Positions 55,533 through 64,000 of a stretch of 64,000 nucleotides of DNA are shown here, one piece after another. Below the pieces are notes generated by a model. The model did not search any database. It was not told where the DNA came from and was given only the letters and a program-made list of their open reading frames with translations. The DNA lies in NCBI GenBank assembly GCA_964023275.1, contig OZ029918.1, forward strand, positions 18,394,361 to 18,458,360, in the 5' to 3' direction. The translations under genes were made by a program, and so were the position numbers. The first letter of the stretch is position 1; each line of letters begins with the position of its first letter. Source of the stretch: Norana najaformis. Lineage: Eukaryota; Annelida; Clitellata; Crassiclitellata; Hormogastridae.

Positions 55533-55810
55533 AACAAGTTTCGAATAACAACTTTCATCACAAGCAAGTCAAACAATTGAATAGCAAGTTGCAGTCTCGT
55601 CAAATCTTGTCGCCCAGTCAGTCTCTGTACATACAGCAGTATTTTGTTAGCGAAGTGCTTGTTTTCAACTATACAAATAATGCAGTTTTTTGGTTTTTAA
55701 CCTTACAAATAACGTTGTTTATGTTTTATTCGCCTGTACTTATTATGTGCACGCTAAGCTTATCAATTTACGCTTTAGCTTTTAAAAGAGGAATTTATGA
55801 ACTGTAAATG
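55533..55810. other. Flank of gypsy element, no gene recognised
   Basis: The interrupted LINE was not recognised continuing here. A 76-codon frame (55577-55807) has no known domain. Confidence 0.4.
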
Positions 55811-56403
55811 CACTAATGATTCAAGAAATTACTAAAAGACATTATCAGTTGATCCCTTGCCACCTTCCCTGCAGCTACTCGTGCCTGCTGCTTGATGTTA
55901 TGAGGTTATGGCTGTAGTGCCATTGTCAAAATCATCTTCATCATTGTCCATGATAATGTCGTCAAAGACACGGTTCAGTTGGGAATCTGGCCTTCACATA
56001 GAATTTGGCCTTTGCTGCGTCTGCTTCTTCCTGGCTGGGTAGATTAACACATTTTGGCATCTGTTGCATGAATGATTTGGCGACACGGCTGATGACTCGA
56101 CTTGCCATTGATTGATCAACAAGAAGTTTAGAAGTTTCTTCTTATTTTTATTATTGTTATGGTCGTTGTGGTTGTTTTGTTGTAGTTGTTATTGTTATTG
56201 TAGTTGTTATTATTATTATTATTATTTATATTATTACTACTATCACTATTATTATTATTATTATGGTGTTACAAAGCCAAATGAATACTACAACTTCTAA
56301 TGCGCCGGTGTCTAATGCACAAGCTATCAACCGATGGCGCACCAAAGCCAAGCCGCAGTCAGGTCAATTTCCAGAAGGTCAGTCCAAATGACAGAGAAGC
56401 AGC

Positions 56404-56733
56404 CTATGGTGGATAAGCAATTTGAAAAAGGTAATTTTTAAGTTGAGAAGAAAATGACAAAAGTGACTGAGGAGAACGAGCAGACACAGAGAGGAAATTC
56501 CAAAATTTAGGTCCAACAACCGAAAAAGCCCGTTTACCCAGAACAGTTCTAGTCCAAGGTATGACCAGAGAAAGACAATCATATGACCTTGCAGAATAAT
56601 GATAAGATTTGGGAATAAGGACTGATTTTATGTATTGTGATTGAGCGTAGTAATGTTTTATAAACTGTAAGTCCCAATTTGAAACAAATCCTTTGCTAAA
56701 CAGGAAGTGCTGAATATGGTGCTGTTTCTGCAT
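56404..56733 (-). pseudogene. LINE reverse transcriptase C-terminal fragment
   Basis: A 109-codon frame reads KHYYAQSQYIKSVLIPKS, YDCLSLVIPWTRTVLGKRAF and SVVGPKFWNFLSVSARSPQS. This ends in LLSFSSQLKNYLFQIAY. The order matches the C-terminal domain of CR1/L2-type LINE proteins (PRTRT-x-GxRAFSVAGPxxWNSLP...FK-LK-FLF-AY). It lies inside the fold-back H3. Confidence 0.7.
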
Positions 56734-57489
56734 TCAGCAAATGAAAATTACAGGCATATGTTCTTCATTTATACCTTATTATTACTTTTAGGCAAGATGT
56801 AATGCAATAACTAATAATGATACACAAAATACAAATTCACACAGAGATGATTTTGTTGTATTACAGTTTATGACAACAAATAGAAATTTCTGTTTTGTTA
56901 ATCAAGGAGGAATTGCACAATTGCAGGTGATGCTGACTTAACGTTTCTATGCAGCCGGAACATTCCAAAGCATCACTGGAGAGTTCTTTGAAGTTGATCA
57001 ATCAATGGCAAGTCGAGTCATCAGCCGTGTCGCCAAATCATTCATGCAACAGATGCCAAAATGTGTTAATCTACCCAGCCAGGAAGAAGCAGATGCAGCA
57101 AAGGCCAAATTCTACGTGAAGGCTAGATTGCCAGCTGAACCGTGTCTTTGACGACATTATCATGGACAATGATGAAGATGATTTTGACAATGGCACAACA
57201 GCCATAACCTCATAACATCAAGCAGCAGGCACGAGTAGCTGCAGGGAAGGTGGCAAGGGTAATGTCTTTTAGTAATTTCTTGAATCATTAATGCATAACT
57301 GTGTTTTTGTAAATCCAGGAATCATTACTGCAACATTTTCTGTATTGTTATGGAAGTTGATAAGTGAAAACCAAGTGCATCACTTCTCAGCAAACAAACC
57401 CTGAGTATTTGGATGGCTCATTCGTCAGCTGATTTATGCAGGATTTATTATATGGGTTCAGATTGCAGGAGATTTTCTTGATTCTACTG

Positions 57490-57835
57490 TCTTGTTCACT
57501 TATCTGTCTCTGTCTGTCATTGTGTCTTTTTTGTGTCTCTGTCTGTGGATCTGAGCTTCCTAGGGGCTCTCATGCTGGAAGCCCCTCTGAGTAGTTTGTT
57601 CTGTAAGAAGCGCCATATAAGTTATCAAATCAAATCAAATGAGCTATTGCCTGTCAGCTGCCGGAGACTTATTCGTTGTGGGCATCCTTCTTGTGTCTCA
57701 CACACAAGCCTCTGTTGCTTTGTCTCACTTGTCTGTTTCTGTGCCTGGAATAGTCTTCCTGTAGACATCTAAGAAGCCGAGAATGTTTTTGTTTTTAAGA
57801 GACTTTTGAGATCTCTAGTATCAGCATTTGATTTT
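57490..57835 (+). other. LINE-tail-like segment carried by H3
   Basis: This corresponds to the segments in H1, H4 and H5 but is more degraded, with a short insertion around 57560-57650 containing ATCAAATCAAATC. It reads SLPVDI where the other copies have GLPVAI. Confidence 0.45.
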
Positions 57836-58920
57836 GATTTTTATACATCGTCCATTTATCATTTATTGTTGGACTCTTGTTCGTGCAAACATTTGACATA
57901 AATCACCCTTGAAGTAGCTTGCTACTGACGATGCTATCTAAATTGTCGTGATTACAGTTACAATTACAAGTTTCTCATTTGTTGCACTGTGTTTCTCTGT
58001 TTGGGTGTATTTCATTCGTCTCCCTGTCTTTGTTGCTGTGATTGGTCTATCTGTACTTCTTCCTTTGTCTTTGGAGAAGGGTAATAGCATTGACCAGGGT
58101 TACATATAATTCCAAATTTTACTGGGAATCTGAAAGACACTTATGAAAGCTGAAAGCAGATAAAATGTGGAGGCCTTCTTGTCAAAATCTCCATGTGGTG
58201 GGCTTTGGGCATGCACACATTCACGAGTGCATGGCAAAGATTGGCAATCTAACCAAAGTAAATTGCATTAAAAAACCATAACCAACTATGACAGCCCTTT
58301 GTGATGAGGAAGAATGTTGATATGGGCATTAGCCTGACTTGAAATACCACATAAGCATTATTTATGTTAAAAGATACGAAAGAGTAAAACTTTTATTATT
58401 CATATCAACATATAACACATAATAATAATTATAAGTAGTAAACCATTGCATAGGGACGCAGGTAATATTACAGTTTACACGCCTCCTTCTTGCCCCGTGC
58501 TGTCATTGCACCCTGCAACTTGGACTATATAGCGTCCTTCTCTTGTGCTATCCCCTCCAATGTGCACGGCACCTATTTGTCTATGAAATTTGGCTTGCGC
58601 TGCCCTTTTCTCGCACTCCATTCTAGCTAATATTTCTAAACAGTAACACTCGACAATAATGTAAACACTCCTCCTAGCAAAGAAGCTTAGTGTCCTCTTT
58701 AGATAGCTACGCGCATGCGCCAGCAGCCAAAACAGGCTAAAAGAGGCGAACCCTGCGTGAGAAATATTCCGTGGCTCGCTGGATGCAGCGAGTAGCTATT
58801 CCGCTCTCTACTCCTGCGTCGTGTATACCGTTTATCGTCGGCGGCTATTCGGTGAACAGTTATTCGACGAGTAGGCGCTATTCGGCGAATAGCTTACTCC
58901 TGCGTCGTGCATACGGCCCC

Positions 58921-59874
58921 AGATGGATAAGGGGAAGAAGAGGAATCAGGCATGACAGGATCTGCAAAACAGGAGTGTTTTCAATTTTGAGTGGAAGACC
59001 TGAGAAGAGATTGCAAGGGGTGAAGTGATGACGAGTTCGTAGACGGATCAGATAATTATCGTAATTCTGGCGGGAGTCTATTCCAGAGGGTGGAGCAGTT
59101 ATAGCTATCTAAAGGTAGGCATGCAAGAACAAGGGTGCAAGATAAGCACGAATATCAGATGAAGAATCGGTTAAAAGTAGTAAAAATTAAGCATTATAAT
59201 AATAACAATAATTAGAAACTTCTAATGTGCCGGTGTCTAATGCACAAGACATCGACCGATGGCGCACCAAAGCCAAAGCAATATCCGTCAGTCCATAGGA
59301 CAGAGGCAGCCTACGGTCGATAAACAACTTGAGAAAGGTAAGTTTCAAGTATAGAACGAAATGACAGCTTCATCCATCAAACCACGTGACGCTGGTTCCT
59401 TGCCGATCGTTGGAAGTAATAATAAATTACATCTTTCTAAAATGTACATCTGTACATCTTTGTACATATGTTTGACATGTTCCACTTATGCATTTCAATG
59501 TACTATTTCTTAACGGTTTTATATCAGTTTTAGTGGACACCGATCACATTAAACACAAGAGAATCGTCGGAATATAACTATATTTCATTATATGTGTTTC
59601 AATCTGCTGCATCTGTTCGGATTTTGGGAAATCTGTATTTTAATCAGTATGCGACGAATATCACTGTCAGCGTCCACATAGGCACATTTTATGAGACCCA
59701 TATGGGGCGTCATGACCTCACTGGGCACTTTGCTTATATAGATGAAGCAGGTCATTACGTCATTCAACTAGCCAGTCGCTTGATTTGTGTCTCTGTAATT
59801 TTGGGTAGACTAACTATCTTTACCGTAGCTTAGGTTGACCTAAGACTTTTGAAGGATTTTAATTTGCAACATAT
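58921..59874 (-). repeat. 950-bp repeat E, copy 2
   Basis: Reverse complement of 43607-44554 with few differences. It sits exactly between the right terminal repeat of H3 (ends 58920) and the left terminal repeat of H5 (starts 59875). Confidence 0.85.
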
Positions 59875-60423
59875 GGGGCCGTATGCATGAAGCCGTAGTA
59901 AGCTACGAGCCAAATAGCGCCTACTTGGCAAGTAACTACTACCCAAATAGCCGCCGACGATAAGCGGTATGCATGACGCTGTAGTAGAGAACCAAATAGT
60001 TACTCGCTGCATCCAGCGAGCGACGGAATGTTTCTCACGCAGGGTTCACCGCTTTTGGCTACTGGCGCATGCGCGTTGATATCTAGAGAGGCTTCTTCGA
60101 TAGTAAGTAAGTAAGTAAGTATATTTTTTATTAACCAACAGCTAATCGCACATCGGTTTACATGTATTTAAGAACACAAGAAAAACTTAATATGCACACA
60201 ACATTCTAACAATAAAACATTTACGCGTTAAATTATCAGAGGGTGCAACAATACGCTCATGGGTGTGGGGCCGTAGGGAATAACTGAGGGCTTTAACTGG
60301 CGGGAGCTGATGTAAAGTGTTTACATAATTGTTGAGTGTTATTGTGTATAAGTAGCTAGAATTGAGAGCAGAAAAAACGGCAGAGCAAGCCAAACTTAAC
60401 AGATGAAGTGCGGTGCATGTGGG

Positions 60424-60434
60424 GGGGGGGGGGG
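60424..60434 (+). repeat. Poly-G run inside H5
   Basis: A run of more than a dozen G residues begins at about 60421, where the other copies have GAGGGG. Confidence 0.9.
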
Positions 60435-60877
60435 CAGTAGCACAATAGAAGGATGAGAAACAATCCAAGTTGCAGGGTGCACTGACAAAACTGGGCAAGG
60501 AGGAGTTTAAACTGTAATATTACCTGCATCCCTATGCAAAAGTTTACTACTTGTAGTTATTAGTGTGTTGTATGTTGACATTAATAATAAAAGCTTTACT
60601 CTTTTATAGCTTATAACAAATAATGCTCATGTAGTATTTCATGTCAATATCATGCCCATATCAATATTCTTGCTTGTCAGAAAGCGCTGTTATATTTGGT
60701 TATGGATTTTAAATGCAATTTAATCTGGTTAGATTGCCAAACTTTGCCATACACACGTGAATGTGTGCATGCCTAAAGCCCACCATGTGGAAGTTTTGGC
60801 AAGGTCTCATCAGCTTATCCACTTTCAGCTTTTGTAATGTCTTCCACATTCCCAGTAAAATTTGGAATTATGTATAA

Positions 60878-60990
60878 ACCTGGTCAATGTTATTATTACC
60901 CTGGTCAATGTTATTATTACCCTGATCAATGTTATTATTAGCCTGATCAATATTATTATTAGCCTGATCAATGTTATTACCCTTCTCCAA
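60878..60990 (-). repeat. 22-bp tandem repeat in H5
   Basis: About five units of CTGGTCAATGTTATTATTAC with one- and two-base variants. H1 has about two units at 7385-7420 and H4 less than one. Confidence 0.9.
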
Positions 60991-61264
60991 AGATTAAAGA
61001 AAGTAGTACAGATATACCAATCACAGCAACAAAGACAGGGAGACGAATGAAATACACCCAAACAGAGAAACACAGTGCAACAAATGAGAAACTTGTAATT
61101 GTAATCACGACAATTTATACAGCATCGTCAGTAGGAAGCTACTTCAAGGGTGCTTTACAATGTCGAATGTTGGCGTGCACGAGTCCAACATAAAATGATA
61201 AATGGATGATGTACAAAATCAAAATTCAATGCTGATACTAGAGTTATACAGTAAACAGAAAATC

Positions 61265-61612
61265 TTAACTATGAGTTGATAACAGATGGGATCTCAAAAG
61301 TCTATTTAAAACAAAAACATTCTCGGCTTCTTGGATGGCTACAGGAAGGCCATTCCAGACACAGAAACAGAGGCAATTGAGGCAGCAACAAAGACTCGTG
61401 TACGAGACAAAAGATGGACGCCCACAAAGAATAAGACCCAGGCAGCTGACAAGCAATAGCACAGACCCACAGACAGAGACAAGAAAAAGGACATACAATG
61501 ATGGATAGATGAACTGAGACAGATAACTGGACGGAACAGTAGAATCAAGAAACTCTCCCGAAATCGAACCCATACGATAAATCCTGCTTAAATCAGCTGA
61601 TGAACGAAACAT
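61265..61612 (-). other. LINE-tail-like segment carried by H5
   Basis: A 115-codon open frame reads CVWNGLPVAIQEAENV and FVLNRLLRSHLLSTHS at its end. The same segment occurs in H1, H3 and H4. It lies after the transposase on the same strand. Confidence 0.5.
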
Positions 61613-61843
61613 CCAAATGCACAGGGTTTGTTTGCTGAGAAGTGATGCAGTTGGTCATTACTTATCAAATTCCATGAAAATACAGAAAATTATTCTGTAA
61701 CGATTACTGAAATTATAGAAACAACACAATTATGCAGTAATGATTCCTGAAATTACAGAAACAACACAATTATGCAGTAATGATTCCTGAAATTACAGAA
61801 ATTACAGGCTGTTACTTGCCACCTTCCCTGCAGCTACTTGTGC

Positions 61844-62918
61844 CTACTCAATGACAGTTTGGGTTATGACTGTAGTGATATTGTCACCATGACTGTCATC
61901 GTGGTCAATGATAATGTCGTCAAGGACATGGTTCAGTTGCGTTGAACGTTTGTGCAGGACAACACATGCGCAGATGATCTCACACCTTTTGTGGTGCAAC
62001 CCGTAGCTCCGTGGGAAGACAGTGCCAACGACGCTTGAGAACACCAATATCCCAACGATACAGCCAATGACATATGGGAATCCGGCCTTTGCATAGAATT
62101 TGGCTTTTGCTGTATCAGCTTCTTCCTGGCTGGCTAAATGAACCCATTTTGGCATCTGTCACACAAGTGAATAGGTTACATGGCTGATGGTTCGACTTGC
62201 CGTTGACTGATCAACGCCAAAGAGCTCTCCAATGACACTTTCAAATGTTCCAGTCGCATAGAATCGTAGAGTCAGCATCACCTGCAATTGTACAATTCTT
62301 CCTTGGTTAACAAAACAAAAATTTCTAAACATTATCATAAACTGTAATACAACAAAATTATGTGTGTGAATTCGCATTTTGTGTATTGTTATTAGTTATT
62401 GCATTGCAGCTTGCCTAAAAAGTAAATAAAAAGGTGTAAATGAAAAACATAAGTCTATAATTGTTTTGGGTTAACGCAGAAACAGCACCTCAATCAGCAT
62501 TATTGATGTGTTACAATGCCAAATGAATACTACATATAACCACGCAATAAATAGTTTGCCTTGCCATGTCTTAAAAACAAATCCAAAGAAATTTAAATTA
62601 GGCCTAGATGTGGCATGAGTTTGTTTCCACAACAGCTGTGAAGAATTACCGTTACATTTAGCTCAATGTTGATCGTACCTGCATCACGCACGGCAGAGAC
62701 CCATGTCGTGGTACAGCGAATTCCACATCGTCCTTGAGTTCATCACAAATTAACAGCAATTCGTGACGACGAAAACGAAACCTGTCGTAAAGTTCGTCAT
62801 CCGAGAACGAATCGAGAGGATTTCGACGGTCCTTGAATACTCTTTGACGTCGTAAACTCCGTCGAATGCGTCGAATTATGACAGTTTGTTTTCTTTCTCT
62901 TACGTCGTAGTAGCCCAC
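61844..62918 (-). pseudogene. Harbinger transposase relic of H5, two exons, core deleted
   Basis: Exon 1 (62918-62680) encodes a basic start (RRIRRSLRRQRVFKDRRN) and SFSDDELYDRFRFRRHELLL, ending VMQ before GTACGA. Exon 2 starts at 62281 after TTGCAG with VMLTLRFYATGTFESVIGEL and FGVDQSTASRTISHVTYSLV. A TGA follows, then MPKWVHLASQEEADTAKAKF with YAKAGFPYVIGCI. It then passes at once to the C-terminal block (ILVFSS in this frame, VLKRRW in the next), HHKR and CACVVLHKRSTQLNHVLDDI. About 130 residues with all three catalytic acids are missing compared with HARBI1-like proteins of about 350 residues. The family joins DNA ends in the nucleus; this copy cannot. Confidence 0.82.
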
Positions 62919-63099
62919 TTACGCGTGCTAGCTAGGTCAAGTAGGGTTACTTCATGAGTTGTGCGCTACTACATCTTCATGCATACCGAAATAGATTCGC
63001 TGCTACTGAGTAGGCAGAATTTACTATGTAGTAGGACTTACTACGGCTTCATGCATACGGCCCCAGATCCTAAAGTTGTGTTTTCAACATAGTGATAAC

Positions 63100-63685
63100 A
63101 GTTAAGGGCTAAATTTTGCGTTACAATTGATAAATCAATTACAGAATTAGTGCTGGATTGATTTGATATGACATGTGTGGCCTGTCCTGTATTTAACAGT
63201 TAAGTTATTTTCATTTAAAATTTCTTCTAAAACATTTCCATTTTTATTGTTTGTACTGCTTCCCCACAATTTATTTTGGGAATTATAATTCCCCGTTGCA
63301 ATAGTTCTTTTGTTTTTGAAAATTGTTTTGAAAGATTCTTTATTAATTTCAGTTTTTGGTTAAATATATAGATTAATAATTTGAAGAGGCCCTGTATTTG
63401 TCTTAATTTCTATAGCTTTAATTTCAATACCAGGAATTTCAGTTACGTTTTTAAAAGTAAAGTTCAGACCGACTTTGATCAATATCATTAATCCTCCTGT
63501 AGCTGTAGTACCATTTTTATCTTTTCTAACCATAGCATATCCTTCAATTACTGGATTTTTGCTTTTTTCTCTTGATACAAATTACTTCTGGAGGTCTTTT
63601 AGTTTTCCCTGAGAAATTTTTTAGTTGATCTTTATTTTTCATAATGCCTCTGGCATTCCACTGCATAATGCAAATATCCATATTA
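63100..63685 (-). pseudogene. LINE endonuclease relic
   Basis: From ATGGATATTTGCATTATGCA at 63681 the minus strand reads MDICIMQWNARGIMKNKDQL and RPPEVICIK, the start of a LINE endonuclease (QWNxRGI...P-ICIQE). In other frames it continues GGLMILIKVGLNFTFKNVTE, IKAIEIKTNTGPLQIINLYI and TGNYNSQNKLWGS. The last is the GDFNAHHxxWGS position with the aspartate changed. Frameshifts are frequent. Confidence 0.7.
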
Positions 63686-64000
63686 GAGTAAAAATTTAAA
63701 CAAATAGTGTTAATGAAATTTATTTAATTTTCTTATAAAATTGAACTTTGTAACTTAGTATTTAAAAAGAATCTGACTGGCTGAGGTGGAAAACGTATCT
63801 CTAATTTCAGAGACGGATTTCTTTGAGTCAAATAGAGCAAGGCAGCCCAGGATGAATGAAGTGGTTTTAAGTTCAGTTAATTTTGGGTGTTCTGGTAAAC
63901 CCTTCTGTTCAAAGGTTACGACTGTTTTGTATTTAGATTTATCAAAATCTAGGAAGTCTTTAGTGTTCTCATCTTGATATTCATGAAGGTTAACTTCTAA
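63686..64000. other. Right edge, possible LINE upstream region
   Basis: By position this could hold the end of the first ORF of the LINE above on the minus strand. No motif was recognised. Confidence 0.35.

Larger units (their letters stand above)
55811..58920 (+). mobile_element. Harbinger copy H3, rearranged fold-back
   Basis: The right end carries the family terminal repeat ending GGCCCC at 58920. 56741-57300 matches the intron and second transposase exon of H1. 55811-56120 is an inverted copy of 56993-57290, giving a fold-back with about 300-bp arms. Both arms share an even larger coding deletion: FYVKA is joined directly to the LNRVFDDI tail. Between the arms sit a repeat-E fragment and a LINE tail. 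The left terminal repeat is absent. Confidence 0.8.
59875..63064 (-). mobile_element. Harbinger copy H5, both terminal repeats present (3190 bp)
   Basis: Starts GGGGCCGTATGCATGAAGCC and ends with its inverted complement GGCTTCATGCATACGGCCCC, extending to CCGTAGTAAG on both sides. A 3-bp TWA duplication expected for Harbinger is not obvious (TAT left, AGA right). The order on the minus strand is transposase, 41-bp minisatellite, LINE-tail segment, 22-bp repeats and a subterminal region. It is the reference copy for the family in this window. Confidence 0.9.

Noticed and set aside
1-64000. CRISPR arrays, operons or bacterial-style regulatory elements
   Set aside because: Spliced genes, SINEs and LINEs show animal DNA; the tandem repeats lack the spacer structure of CRISPR.

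Overview
The window is invertebrate metazoan DNA, most likely from an arthropod or relative, though the species cannot be fixed. Introns are small with GT/AG borders and the base composition is AT-rich. Microsatellites are common, and DNA transposons and LINEs of many superfamilies are stacked on each other. Only two host genes are visible, both on the minus strand. One is a nuclear receptor of the NR2E group, closest in motif to HR83/NR2E5, with DNA-binding-domain exons at 17889-18008 and 17633-17725 and a hinge exon at 15186-15394. The other is a complete nine-exon protein disulfide isomerase at 19734-25013, whose exons join to a 493-residue protein ending in KDEL.

Layout: 1-4.9 kb is microsatellites, a tRNA-like SINE head and unassigned AT-rich DNA. 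4.9-8.0 kb is a Tc1-like element split by a Harbinger insertion (H1). 8.3-12.7 kb holds a piggyBac scrap and a P-element-like relic with its core deleted. 12.7-25 kb carries the two host genes, a SINE and a transposase relic. 25.8-31.7 kb is a nested stack: a transposase relic, then Harbinger copy H2, split by a 4.4 kb transposon, itself split by an RTE-type LINE. 32-35.9 kb is largely unassigned. 35.9-38.9 kb is Harbinger H4. 39-45.5 kb is a graveyard of LINE endonuclease pieces and a gypsy RNase H scrap. 46.0-48.7 kb is a second, compact copy of the transposon seen at 27-31.5 kb, in the opposite orientation. 49.6-55.5 kb is a Ty3/gypsy element inserted in a LINE. 55.8-63.1 kb holds Harbinger copies H3 and H5 with a 950-bp repeat between them. 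The last kilobase is another LINE endonuclease relic.

The most interesting object is the transposon at 27069-31473 and 46062-48678. Both copies end in CACTGGCCAACA inverted repeats. Both are flanked by 3-bp TWA target duplications (TAA and TTA), and both empty sites can be read from the window itself. The single gene encodes a cysteine-rich protein with two aspartates in RNase H-like settings, a CxxC 19 residues after the second aspartate, an H-x4-H pair, and then a glutamate. This is the order of metal-binding and catalytic residues known in RAG1/Transib and CMC-type transposases. I infer a CMC/Chapaev3-like DDE transposon. Two older relatives of the same protein lie at 16.8-17.1 kb and 25.9-26.6 kb. 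Other notable points are a gypsy element with an extra zinc-finger reading frame behind its own CRE/TATA-like segment, Harbinger copies that share loss of the whole catalytic core, and a PDI with two non-CGHC active sites.
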